Of a stretch of DNA of 64,000 bases, positions 17,171 to 24,879 are shown one piece after another. Both the position numbers and the translations under genes were made by a program. The notes under the pieces were generated by a model. The model did not search any database. It saw only the letters and a program-made list of their open reading frames with translations, and was not told the origin of the DNA. The DNA is from UBA5209 sp034002865 (GTDB taxonomy: Bacteria; Patescibacteriota; Dojkabacteria; SC72), in NCBI GenBank assembly GCA_034002865.1, contig JAVEZR010000002.1, positions 1 through 64,000 on the forward strand. The letters run 5' to 3'. The number at the start of each line of letters is the position of its first letter. The stretch's first letter is position 1.

Positions 17171-17664
17171 AAAGCGCCCTCCCCCAATTGCTCTACTATT
17201 ACGCCAGCAGTTTTAAGAAGTCTGAGACCTTCTGTAGAGTTTTCCCATTCTTCTTTGTACACTAGTCTTTCTATACCAGTCTGTATAAGAAGCTTAGAGC
17301 ATTCCATGCATGGTGAAAGTGTTATATATACTGTGGCACCTTCCATTGCAATGCCATTCTTAGCTGCAAAAGCTATTAAGTTCTGCTCAGCATGTACTAC
17401 TTCAGGTTTAGTAACCAGCTTATTTATGCCTTCTAAAAGCATAGGAATACTCAGCATTTCACAATTGTTGTCAAGCCCATTAGGTGTGCCATTATAAGCA
17501 GTAACAAGCACCCTATTATCTTTAGCTAATACAGCGCCAACTTTACGCTTAGTAGCTGATGACAACTCAGCCCATATTTCAGCTGTTGCCATTAGTGTTT
17601 TATCAAACCTTTTTTGTCTTTCCATCGCAGCACCTACCCACCAACTTAAGCTAACAGGCCCCAT
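17167..17664 (-). CDS. Deoxycytidylate (dCMP) deaminase
   Basis: 165 residues. The zinc-dependent cytidine deaminase signature is complete: HAEQN, with His as ligand and Glu as proton shuttle, and PCMEC with two Cys ligands. RKVGAVL and YNGTPNG upstream are typical of dCMP rather than tRNA deaminases. The enzyme makes dUMP from dCMP and would feed the thymidylate-synthase-fold enzymes at 20052-21465. The ATG at 17664 overlaps the ligase stop (TAATG) behind AAGGA; an internal Met 14 at 17625 with AGGTG ahead is a plausible alternative that matches the usual family length better. Confidence 0.85.
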   Translation of the reverse strand: MGPVSLSWWVGAAMERQKRFDKTLMATAEIWAELSSATKRKVGAVLAKDNRVLVTAYNGTPNGLDNNCEMLSIPMLLEGINKLVTKPEVVHAEQNLIAFAAKNGIAMEGATVYITLSPCMECSKLLIQTGIERLVYKEEWENSTEGLRLLKTAGVIVEQLGEGAL

Positions 17665-18530
17665 TATTTTAATCCTTGATAAACTGGCTGTATATATGAT
17701 TCATGCTTAGTATCATAGGAAATCTCTACAACTTTACCTATGAAATACTCAACACCTTTAGCTCTCAATTCATCAGTAAGCCCACTGCCAACATTAACCG
17801 TTTCAAGTGTAATAGGGTCTTTTAATACCAATGACCCTATCATATTAGAGTATTTACCTTCACCTGATAGGCAACCTATGCATACTAAATCAGCAGTAGG
17901 CCTGAACTTTATTTTAAGAGCTGTCTTAACTCTACTACCTGGTTTATACATGTGTGATGGGTATTTAGCTATTGCGCCTTCCCAGCCCTGAGCTACTAGT
18001 TCCTTAGCAACTTTAGCAGCATCACTAAATGACATTAATGTGTGTTTTGCCTTCACTAGACCCGTCAGCTCAAGCTTATTAAGTACACGTAGTCTATCTT
18101 CAAAGTTTGGATAGGAGTTACCATAGGCACTAGCATTTATTATGTCAAACACTACAAAAGTTTCCTTAGCCACGTTTATTTCACTGTGGATACCTTTAGA
18201 AAACTCCGTTCTCCAAGTAGTGGTGTTACCAGCAAATCTCCTATCTCCAAGCTTGCCTTTGCTAGCACCTATATACTCAGCCTCTAGTATGAACTCTTCA
18301 TCTAGATGCTTAAGCCCAGAGCATATCAATCTCTCCAGCGCTGGCAATCTAAACTCTTTATTACCAGAGGTAAAAAATGATATATTTCTACCTCTTTTAT
18401 GTATTTGTATATAATGCCCATCATACTTGGTGGACACCATTACATTTGGGTTGGATTTTGTGAGCGCTATAAGCTGTTTAGTGCTTAGCTTGCTTATATC
18501 CGTAGCTTTACACTGTTCAATCATACGCAT
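17664..18530 (-). CDS. ATP-dependent DNA ligase
   Basis: 288 residues, close to the minimal length of an adenylation domain plus OB fold. Visible nucleotidyl-transferase motifs are KYDGHY (the Lys takes AMP), EFILEAEYIG, FVVFDI, WEGAIAKYP and ALKIKF, in the correct order. The OB fold follows. It seals nicks such as those left after flap removal by the nuclease at 22188-23123. Its start overlaps the upstream exonuclease gene by ten bases. Confidence 0.9.
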   Translation of the reverse strand: MRMIEQCKATDISKLSTKQLIALTKSNPNVMVSTKYDGHYIQIHKRGRNISFFTSGNKEFRLPALERLICSGLKHLDEEFILEAEYIGASKGKLGDRRFAGNTTTWRTEFSKGIHSEINVAKETFVVFDIINASAYGNSYPNFEDRLRVLNKLELTGLVKAKHTLMSFSDAAKVAKELVAQGWEGAIAKYPSHMYKPGSRVKTALKIKFRPTADLVCIGCLSGEGKYSNMIGSLVLKDPITLETVNVGSGLTDELRAKGVEYFIGKVVEISYDTKHESYIQPVYQGLK

Positions 18531-19120
18531 TTTACACCGCCAAGATAAGTGTTAACCAAGTAATGATGCAGTTCTCTAGTAGCTAGCACATCAGATAAGG
18601 AGTTGTGGGCGTCACTCAAAGTAATACCAGTAGCCTTACAAGCTGCTTCAAGGGTTTGTCTATAACCCGTTCCTATAGCACCGGTATGCACCAGATATTT
18701 TACAAGTGCATATACATCTAAGTGCCTATAGTCTAAGTAATTAGCATAGGCAGTAGACCCACAATCAATAAACAACTCCTGCAAAAAGCCGGCATCAAAC
18801 TCTGAGTTATATGCGTTAAAAATAAATTTATCTTTAGCGTCATATTTATTCACATACTTGCCCATAAGTGCAGTTATAGATGTAAGGGCTTCTCTAGCTG
18901 GCAAGAACCCAGCAAACTGCTCTTCTTTGTAGCCATTTATCTCTAGCGCTTTGGGAGATATAGCTATAGGCCTTTTGTATGATAGTGGGTTGATTTCGAG
19001 TGTCAACTGGTCAACTAATGCGCCATTTATATCTACTAATAAAGATATAGCTATAATACCATTAGTCAACTTACTTAAGCCAGTAGTTTCAGTGTCCACA
19101 AAAAGAAGTTTCTTATCCAT
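18521..19120 (-). CDS. DnaQ-like (DEDDh) 3'-5' exonuclease
   Basis: 199 residues. Motif ExoI is FVDTETTGL near the N terminus, ExoII lies in FNAYNSEFDAGFL, and ExoIII is AHNSLSDV with His and Asp, so all DEDDh residues are present. Such stand-alone enzymes act in proofreading or degradation of host DNA or RNA. The local polymerase has its own exonuclease-like N terminus, so this may be a separate activity. GGAGG precedes the ATG; it overlaps the MazG-like gene by eight bases. Confidence 0.85.
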   Translation of the reverse strand: MDKKLLFVDTETTGLSKLTNGIIAISLLVDINGALVDQLTLEINPLSYKRPIAISPKALEINGYKEEQFAGFLPAREALTSITALMGKYVNKYDAKDKFIFNAYNSEFDAGFLQELFIDCGSTAYANYLDYRHLDVYALVKYLVHTGAIGTGYRQTLEAACKATGITLSDAHNSLSDVLATRELHHYLVNTYLGGVKCV

Positions 19121-19616
19121 GTAAATCCTCCGATTTTATAAAGTCATTACCTACTTTTTTACCTTTTCTATCCCATATAACTTTAAGAGCTTCATACCAG
19201 CAATCTAACTTGTAATTATCCCCACCAGGCAAAGCATCCCATATCTGCTGAAATTTACCTACACCAGGCGTTTTGATAGCCTCTCTAGTAAGTCTTAAAA
19301 AAACATCTACTATAGCAGTGCTATCTGAATGCTTAAATGAGCAGACGAAAGGCTTGAATGGTGTTTTAGCTCTATGCCTCAGTGTCACTGATACAACTAA
19401 AATATCACCTACTGCATCTACTTTATCAACGCTAGTATTAGCTTTAGTGAATTCATAGATTTCTTCACCAAGCTTAAGTAACTGCATATTATAGTCGTCA
19501 TTAGGAATTAAACCACGCTCCCTAGCCCAGAACTCAGTGGCTTCTTCTAGCACCATTATTTTGTCGTCAACCTTAGTCAAACAGTCTAACCTAAAGGCTA
19601 TTCCATCAAGTGTCAT
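19113..19616 (-). CDS. MazG-like nucleotide pyrophosphohydrolase
   Basis: 167 residues, helical. The motif GEEIYEF followed by DAVGDILV gives the ExxE...ExxD-type metal-binding helices of the all-alpha NTP pyrophosphatase superfamily (MazG, dUTPase-like). It hydrolyses a dNTP to dNMP and pyrophosphate. With dCMP deaminase and two thymidylate-synthase-fold enzymes nearby, a role in removing an unmodified pyrimidine triphosphate is plausible, but specificity cannot be read from the sequence. Confidence 0.75.
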   Translation of the reverse strand: MTLDGIAFRLDCLTKVDDKIMVLEEATEFWARERGLIPNDDYNMQLLKLGEEIYEFTKANTSVDKVDAVGDILVVSVTLRHRAKTPFKPFVCSFKHSDSTAIVDVFLRLTREAIKTPGVGKFQQIWDALPGGDNYKLDCWYEALKVIWDRKGKKVGNDFIKSEDLHG

Positions 19617-19851
19617 AAAATTTACCTCGCATTATTTCATGTTTTAAACTTTCTTCAGAGAAAGGATGCAATACCACACCATCTAACATGTAGACTAACA
19701 TAGCTACATCTATAGATGCCAAAAATCTATTCTTCCTATATTCACTAATCATAGACTTTGACATTTTAAGCTTGTTTGCTACTTCAGTAGCATTCATACC
19801 TTGGTTTTGTATGTGATTATTTATATAATCACTGATTAAAATTATAGCCAT
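19606..19851 (-). CDS. HTH (XRE/Cro-like) transcription regulator
   Basis: 81 residues starting at 19851, four bases after AGGAGG; upstream in-frame ATGs at 19854 and 19881 fit less well. The sequence MNATEVANKLKMSKSMISEY reads as helix-turn-helix of the Cro/CI type (NATEVANKL as helix 2, SKSMISEY as the recognition helix). It lies directly downstream of a control region with two inverted repeats (19881-19966), the probable operator, so autoregulation is likely. No integrase is present, so this is probably a Cro-like regulator of early genes rather than a lysogeny repressor. Confidence 0.75.
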   Translation of the reverse strand: MAIILISDYINNHIQNQGMNATEVANKLKMSKSMISEYRKNRFLASIDVAMLVYMLDGVVLHPFSEESLKHEIMRGKFYDT

Positions 19852-19880
19852 CATACCTCCTAATTCTAGCCTGTATCGCA

Positions 19881-19926
19881 ATATAAATAATCATGTAATA
19901 GGGATATATTATATGATTATTTATAT
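19881..19926. promoter_or_regulatory. 14-bp inverted repeat, probable operator near HTH gene
   Basis: ATATAAATAATCAT at 19881-19894 is repeated exactly inverted at 19913-19926, with an 18-base spacer. It overlaps the upstream region of the HTH gene (start 19851). The size suits a dimeric regulator, and the site is the nearest repeat to that gene. Confidence 0.6.
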
Positions 19927-19932
19927 CTCGTT

Positions 19933-19966
19933 ACAGGTCAAAATATGGGCCCATATTTTGACCTGT
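19933..19966. promoter_or_regulatory. Perfect 34-bp palindrome, probable operator
   Basis: The half-site ACAGGTCAAAATATGGG is followed at once by its exact complement, without a spacer. A further ACAGGTC lies at 20024-20030. On the - strand the right half supplies TTGACC, a possible -35 element for the HTH gene. The palindrome could alternatively form a cruciform or act as a transcript hairpin after the thymidylate-synthase-like gene. A shorter inverted pair, TGATAT/ATATCA, lies at 19969-19974 and 19982-19987. Confidence 0.6.
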
Positions 19967-20051
19967 GATGATATTTAATTTATATCAATATATAATATAT
20001 CAAAATAAAATTTATGTATCACCACAGGTCGTTCTATGGATTCTTATTTAA

Positions 20052-20762
20052 TTATTGCTTCCTCCAAAAATTCATGTCTTCAACTATTTTTTTAAGTGAA
20101 GGCACATATTTGTCATACACATGTATATTTACAAAGTGCCAATGCTGTATACCCATAGGAATGTCAAGTTCCTTAGCTATAAGCTTATGCACATCCAGCT
20201 GCCATGCAGCGTCACTCTCTATAAATCCGCGCTTAAGGTCACAACTACGCATAGATATATAGGAATTCAGCTTGCCTTCACGCACAGTATAGGCAGCATA
20301 TACAGTACATGGGTGGTCATTTTCAGACAACTTATGTATGAAAGGATTAGCGTAGTATATTACAGCCCTTCTTGACTGCGGGTCTTTTTTAAGCTCAGCT
20401 ATAACTGAGGATAACTGATAGCCATTGTGAGGACTGAGTATCAAAAACCCATAGTTACTAAACACAAAGCCATTAGCGTCGGCCGCCCCTTTCCACTTCT
20501 TGGGAGTATCTGGGCTCTCTAAGTCTACTCTAGGGTAAGCACTAAGAAACCAACTTACTTCCTCTAAGTATGCTGCCCTGTCAAATTTGAAATCCTGCCC
20601 AAAGTTAAAAAAGCACTCTTGGGCATTGTGAACGTCAAGTGCTAATGTGATATTAGTAAGCTCGAGCATCTTCTTGCCGCGAACTTCTACTTCTTCACCA
20701 TTAGTTACGAGTCGTGACATAAGAGACTCTATAGAGTTTATCGTCGCATTGTGGTTAATCAT
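20052..20762 (-). CDS. Thymidylate-synthase-fold enzyme 1 (possible pyrimidine hydroxymethylase)
   Basis: 236 residues from the ATG at 20762, preceded by GGAGG and overlapping the previous stop; the longer frame to 20828 lies inside the neighbour. Family motifs in order: PQSRRAVIYYANP (Arg131-Arg132, phosphate site), HPCTVY with catalytic Cys152, and RSCD (172-175). In canonical thymidylate synthases RSCD is followed by GxPFN, whose Asn reads the dUMP base; here the corresponding stretch is GFIESDAAW with Asp184. An Asn to Asp change at this site is a feature of T4 dCMP hydroxymethylase. The WNP Trp is also replaced by Ala. I infer a deoxypyrimidine (hydroxy)methylase of changed specificity, possibly for dCMP. 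Confidence 0.75.
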   Translation of the reverse strand: MINHNATINSIESLMSRLVTNGEEVEVRGKKMLELTNITLALDVHNAQECFFNFGQDFKFDRAAYLEEVSWFLSAYPRVDLESPDTPKKWKGAADANGFVFSNYGFLILSPHNGYQLSSVIAELKKDPQSRRAVIYYANPFIHKLSENDHPCTVYAAYTVREGKLNSYISMRSCDLKRGFIESDAAWQLDVHKLIAKELDIPMGIQHWHFVNIHVYDKYVPSLKKIVEDMNFWRKQ

Positions 20763-21465
20763 TACTTCCTCCAAAAAGTTTATCAAGGTCATTGAAATGT
20801 CTATCGTACAAATGCAAACTAGCCGCATGCCAATAGATATTTCCTACCTCTCTAGCTGTTTTTCCAGCTATTTTTTTAAGCATAAATTGCTGCCATAATA
20901 GGTCAGCGCCTATAAGCCCATACCGTATATCATTGCTTCTCATAGAAACTACTGCATTAAGCTTATCGTCTCTAAAAAGATAGCTCACATACATAGTGCA
21001 TATATGGTCATTACCACCTAAATAGTGCATGTATGGGTTGGTATAGTATGCTACTGCCTTTCTAGTGTCTTTAGGCCCAGCTTGCAATTCCTTAACAACA
21101 TTATTAAACTGACTGCCATTCTGAGCGCTAAACATAAGATAGCCATAATTGCTATTTATTTTAGCATTTTCATCAGCAATCTGCGCCCATATCTTAGCTG
21201 TCTTACCTATTTTTGACACATCAAGCGATTGTGAAAGATACCAGTCCATTTCTTCTTCTACATAAGTAAGTGACGGCTTAAAGTTTCCTATATGTATTTC
21301 ACAACACTCATTAGCATCAAATACTAACGTTTGGTTAATGAGCTCTACTGTATTAGAAGTTTTAAAACCATTTACTGGCACAGACCTTCCTTCTTTTATA
21401 TAATGCATTAACTTCAATACATGCATTATTGGTATTTCATTATTTGTCAGTGAGTGCTTACTCAT
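20755..21465 (-). CDS. Thymidylate-synthase-fold enzyme 2, paralogue of the adjacent gene
   Basis: 236 residues, the same length as enzyme 1 and clearly related: KDTRKAVAYYTNP, HICTMY with Cys156, RSND (176-179), then GLIGADLLW with Asp188 at the place of the base-reading Asn. The phosphate-site SRR of the family is TRK here, so substrate binding may differ. The gene overlaps its paralogue by eight bases, suggesting tandem duplication followed by divergence, and perhaps a heterodimer. GGAG stands seven bases before the ATG. The second copy at 63363 is cut by the window end. Confidence 0.75.
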   Translation of the reverse strand: MSKHSLTNNEIPIMHVLKLMHYIKEGRSVPVNGFKTSNTVELINQTLVFDANECCEIHIGNFKPSLTYVEEEMDWYLSQSLDVSKIGKTAKIWAQIADENAKINSNYGYLMFSAQNGSQFNNVVKELQAGPKDTRKAVAYYTNPYMHYLGGNDHICTMYVSYLFRDDKLNAVVSMRSNDIRYGLIGADLLWQQFMLKKIAGKTAREVGNIYWHAASLHLYDRHFNDLDKLFGGSND

Positions 21466-22186
21466 CTTCTATCTCCTTAGCTATAGCTGCTACGCTTGCT
21501 TTTAGTGTAGCCGATTCAGTATCGAAAAAATGCAGAAACATAGCGTTGCATGCTAAGTGTGCCAAGTGTGGACATCCTGAATCAGTATCTATTATTTCTC
21601 CGCTTCTCCAAGCATTTAAATGCCTCATGAGCGCATCCACATAATGCTCTTGCTGCTCAATAGTAGCTTGCTTCCAGTTATTTCTAGCATATTTAGCTGC
21701 CCCGATAGTCATAACTTTAACCATAGCTTTTTCAAACTCAGGTGTTAGACAATTAAACATTAATTTAGGAGTGTCTAATGACTCCTTCATTAGTCCTTCT
21801 GTCTTGCGAGAAGAGTCAACATTAGAAGCTGAAATATTAAGAAACCATGAATACAATACCTCATAAAACTCTTCTTCAGTTATAGATGATGCGTGGCGAT
21901 AGTCTTTATAATACTTATATTTTTTAGTGTTAACGTCGTACTCACGTGTATGGTGATAGTCTTTATAATACTTATATTTTTTAGTGTTAACGTCGTACTC
22001 ACGTGTATACTGCACACCAACATAGCAAAAGCTAAAGTCTACTAGATACTTTTGTATAGCTGACATTTCTGAGCTAGTTAATTCCCGTCCTCCTCTGTGT
22101 AGAACTTCCTTAACAAACATATCCTTCATCTTATCATCATGTGCGCATATCTTAATGCCATTATGAAAGTCTATAACAGTATGCAT
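21458..22186 (-). CDS. dATP/dGTP diphosphohydrolase-like protein (DUF5664 type) with internal duplication
   Basis: 242 residues from the ATG at 22186, placed four bases after GAGGTG; the ATG at 22204 is inside the flap-nuclease gene. The C-terminal half matches the dATP/dGTP diphosphohydrolase N-terminal domain (DUF5664): MVKVMTIGAAKYARNNW, then HYVDALMRHLNAW and SGCPHLAHLACNAMFL. In Z-genome phages relatives remove dATP or dGTP; no PurZ is present here. Between the halves lies an exact duplicated 19-residue block (TREYDVNTKKYKYYKDYHH twice) encoded by a 57-bp tandem repeat. The function is probably dNTP-pool control. Confidence 0.7.
   Translation of the reverse strand: MHTVIDFHNGIKICAHDDKMKDMFVKEVLHRGGRELTSSEMSAIQKYLVDFSFCYVGVQYTREYDVNTKKYKYYKDYHHTREYDVNTKKYKYYKDYRHASSITEEEFYEVLYSWFLNISASNVDSSRKTEGLMKESLDTPKLMFNCLTPEFEKAMVKVMTIGAAKYARNNWKQATIEQQEHYVDALMRHLNAWRSGEIIDTDSGCPHLAHLACNAMFLHFFDTESATLKASVAAIAKEIEDE
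21895..22008. repeat. 57-bp in-frame tandem duplication
   Basis: Two 54-base blocks at period 57 (starting 21898 and 21955) are identical; the remaining three bases differ at one place. The repeat keeps the reading frame of the dATP/dGTP diphosphohydrolase-like gene. Confidence 0.9.
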
Positions 22187-22187
22187 A

Positions 22188-23123
22188 CTACACCTCAGGC
22201 TCAAAAGTTTTTATGTAGTAGTTGCCATTACTATCTACACTTAACAAATTCATATTTACTAAGTTCATAGTAGCTAGTGCCTCTATTTGAGACAGTCCTA
22301 CAGATTCATATGCCCTGACTAGACCTTCCCATAATTCTGAGGCACTCATGTTTTCATTTATGAATTTAAGCGCTTTCTTAGGGCCTATGCCTGGGCAACC
22401 TTTTATATTATCACTTGTGTCACCAACTATACACTGTAGATATGGCCACATGCGGGCTTGACTCTCAGTAACGTCGCACCATTTCATATCTATGTTGTGA
22501 TAAGATGACTCATAATAGTTAAAGTGTGTGCCTGCTACTGCATTAAGCACATCCTTATCCAGCGCTACCAGAATAAAAGTGGGGTCAGCTTTTTTAAGAA
22601 ACACCACTGCATCATCAGCTTCAAAATTTTCATGCGCGAATACTTCTAAATTTAAAGCTTTAAAAGAATCACTAACATCTACATTAAGCCATAAATTTGT
22701 TTTCATCTTAGCTAGGCCAGCAGGTACTCTTTTATCAACCCTGTTAGCTTTATATGAAGATTCGAGTTTATATCTAAACCCGGCTCTACCAATAGTCAAA
22801 TGAAGTTGGGCTTTTCTACATCCAGTTAAATCGAATATTTTCTGAATTTTAGCTACTATATTAGCCATAGCTAATTCTTCATTACATCTGTAAACAGAGA
22901 TAGCAGTAGCTAGGGTAGAGCACCCATTATCAGCCAGTATAGTTTGCCATTCTTCTTCAGAGTAATCATCTTTAATGATTATCTCCTCTACCTCAGCATC
23001 TACACAAGCGTTATATACTATTGTGTCTGCATCAATAAGTGCAGTGAATTCATTGGCTGGTGGTAGTACTATACCTCCTTCGCCAATTGACATATCTGAG
23101 TATTCTTCATTAGATTCACACAT
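22188..23123 (-). CDS. 5'-3' exonuclease / flap endonuclease (FEN family)
   Basis: 311 residues. The N-terminal ALIDADTIVY supplies the first acidic pair; YKANR is the basic arch, then FEADDAVVFL, ALDKDVLN and GDTSDNIKGCPGIGPKKA, the last being the helix-hairpin-helix with GDxxDN. All are characteristic of phage T5/T7 FEN-type exonucleases and the Pol I 5' nuclease. It lies directly before the polymerase gene (TAATG), replacing the 5' nuclease domain that the polymerase lacks. GGAGG precedes the ATG. Confidence 0.9.
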   Translation of the reverse strand: MCESNEEYSDMSIGEGGIVLPPANEFTALIDADTIVYNACVDAEVEEIIIKDDYSEEEWQTILADNGCSTLATAISVYRCNEELAMANIVAKIQKIFDLTGCRKAQLHLTIGRAGFRYKLESSYKANRVDKRVPAGLAKMKTNLWLNVDVSDSFKALNLEVFAHENFEADDAVVFLKKADPTFILVALDKDVLNAVAGTHFNYYESSYHNIDMKWCDVTESQARMWPYLQCIVGDTSDNIKGCPGIGPKKALKFINENMSASELWEGLVRAYESVGLSQIEALATMNLVNMNLLSVDSNGNYYIKTFEPEV

Positions 23124-24793
23124 TAAATTACCTCCTGATATCTAACATATTCTATTTCAACTTCCATAGGGATGTCTTTATAATGCATTATAGAAGCCTT
23201 ACTTATCTGTTTCCAAGCTTCCTCCATATTGCGTTTAAGTACATCTGACCAGTAAGCTTCTTGCTCCTCAGGCACACATAATATAATCTCATCATGCACT
23301 ACATTTATAATGTACTCAAGTATTTTTTCATTAGTTTCTTTTGCCGCATAGTGTATAGCTAATTTTGTACACTCAGCAGTTGACCCTTGCACTGGCCCAT
23401 TTATACCATCAGTACCTAGCTTTGGTTTAACCACTCTACCCATCGCTGTTCTATACACATAGGTACCACGCTTAACGCCTTCCCATACAGCACCATGGTA
23501 TTTTTTAATATTTGGGTACATAGTAAAGTACTTAGCTTTAGCTTCTTTAGCTTCTTGAGTAGTGAATACTACACCGTATTCAACAAAAGCATACTCTTTA
23601 AATCGCTCATCTGACATACCAAAAATAAAGCCGAAGTTTACGGCTTTAGCTTTTTGTCTTTCATCTTTAGTTACATCTTCTAAGCGCTTACTCTGCACCT
23701 CAGCAGCAACTGCTTTATGCAAATCTATTTTAGCAACTAGTTGTGCATACATATTAGGCTCTTTAAATATAGCACAACCAAATCTAAGTTCAATGGTGGG
23801 GTAGTCACCCTTAACTATAACATAACCTTTAGGAGGTTGTATTAAATACTTAAGAGCTCTTGGTATTTGCTGAGAATTTATGCCTCTTCTTAAGTTACCA
23901 CCAGTGGAAGTGAATCTACCAGTTATAGCACCTGCTACATTAAACCTAGTTTCTACTACTGGGAAGCTGTAACTATCTAAAAGATTTTTACGTTTTAAAT
24001 GGCGTCTCTGGTCATATATAAGTTTAGCCGTTTTCCCTATAGCGCCTTTATCTTCAGTTATTAAATGAATAAGAGTCTCTTTATTAGTTGAGGGTGTGCC
24101 AAGAACTTTTTTACATTGCTTAGGGGAATTTACATTTAAACATCCTAATTGTGGCTTAATCTCAGCTATTTTCTCATCTACTATAGCTTTCTCTTTAGCT
24201 ACACTAGCTTGGTGCATAGGTATACCGTTTTGCTGGTATCTTATAGCGTAATACTGACTTTTTACATCCAGCTGGTAAGCTTTATTATTAGCTATAACTG
24301 CCTGTATTTTAGCATCCTTATACATTTTGTTAAGAACTATGCAGTCAGTAGCTGCATATTTATACTGGTCAGCTGTTAGCTTAACTCCTTTCTTAAACCC
24401 TTCTTTTTGCATAGCTTTCTTATCTATATCTTTGTAAAAATGAGTATAGCCCATTTTATCGATTACTTTATCAAGTGGGTATTCGCGAAAGGAAGGATAT
24501 GCAGTTCTTACCGCAAAGAATAAATCATCAAATTTTTTCATAGGCAGATTTAACAAACCTAAGTCATAGGCACTGTTGTACCATACTGCATGCTTAGGTG
24601 CAAGCCAATTAGTTATTTCTGTTTCATCCAAAATATCAGTATCAAGAATGTAAACTAAGTCATTTACGTCAGGTTGAAAAACTTGCAGTAAACGTAAATT
24701 TATGTATAACCCATCACTTTCAGTATCTGAAAATAATGGATGTGTATTGCTAAGGTGAGATACTTCGGAAAGGTCTTCAATAATCTTGTACAT
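23123..24793 (-). CDS. Family A DNA polymerase
   Basis: 556 residues. The N-terminal region holds a DnaQ-like 3'-5' exonuclease (DTESDG at 23-28, YNSAYDLGLL at 72-81, YKYAATD near 144). Polymerase motifs are motif A with Asp330 in KGDYPTIELR, motif B with R379, K383, F387 and F391 in RQKAKAVNFGFIFG, and motif C VVHDE (498-502). F391 stands where E. coli Pol I has Tyr766. The enzyme is shorter than Pol I and lacks the 5' nuclease, which is encoded separately downstream. GGAG precedes the ATG by seven bases. It is the replicative polymerase of this phage. Confidence 0.92.
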   Translation of the reverse strand: MYKIIEDLSEVSHLSNTHPLFSDTESDGLYINLRLLQVFQPDVNDLVYILDTDILDETEITNWLAPKHAVWYNSAYDLGLLNLPMKKFDDLFFAVRTAYPSFREYPLDKVIDKMGYTHFYKDIDKKAMQKEGFKKGVKLTADQYKYAATDCIVLNKMYKDAKIQAVIANNKAYQLDVKSQYYAIRYQQNGIPMHQASVAKEKAIVDEKIAEIKPQLGCLNVNSPKQCKKVLGTPSTNKETLIHLITEDKGAIGKTAKLIYDQRRHLKRKNLLDSYSFPVVETRFNVAGAITGRFTSTGGNLRRGINSQQIPRALKYLIQPPKGYVIVKGDYPTIELRFGCAIFKEPNMYAQLVAKIDLHKAVAAEVQSKRLEDVTKDERQKAKAVNFGFIFGMSDERFKEYAFVEYGVVFTTQEAKEAKAKYFTMYPNIKKYHGAVWEGVKRGTYVYRTAMGRVVKPKLGTDGINGPVQGSTAECTKLAIHYAAKETNEKILEYIINVVHDEIILCVPEEQEAYWSDVLKRNMEEAWKQISKASIMHYKDIPMEVEIEYVRYQEVI

Positions 24794-24832
24794 TAAAAAC
24801 TCCAGTTTGATTGAACTATACAGTAAATATAC

Positions 24833-24864
24833 AAAAATGGCGGGAGTGGATAAGTCTCCCGCCA
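24833..24864 (-). terminator. Terminator after the SSB gene
   Basis: Read on the - strand: a 9-bp GC-rich stem (TGGCGGGAG/CTCCCGCCA), 9-base loop, then TTTTT. It begins 16 bases beyond the SSB stop and would reduce read-through into the polymerase gene. Confidence 0.8.
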
Positions 24865-24879
24865 GTGAGGAACTATGGG

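Larger units (their letters stand above)
1..21392. repeat. First copy of the 42,608-bp duplicated unit (overlapping part)
   Basis: This stretch recurs at 42609-64000. The first bases here match the bases starting at 42609, and the last bases of the window match those ending at 21392. Every gene in this interval has an identical partner at +42,608. A circular genome written past its origin, or a concatemeric assembly, explains it better than a biological duplication, because half of the genome is involved and no divergence was seen. Confidence 0.97.

Noticed and set aside
17156..18414. Several + strand ORFs of 80-113 codons inside the deaminase and ligase genes
   Set aside because: They are opposite to genes with clear catalytic motifs, lack ribosome sites and have no recognisable features.
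19606..19851. Lysogeny repressor of a temperate phage
   Set aside because: There is no integrase, excisionase or partition gene outside the gaps; a Cro-like early regulator is simpler.
21458..22186. Z-genome (2-aminoadenine) system suggested by the dATP/dGTP hydrolase-like gene
   Set aside because: No PurZ-type succinoaminodeoxyadenylate synthetase is present.
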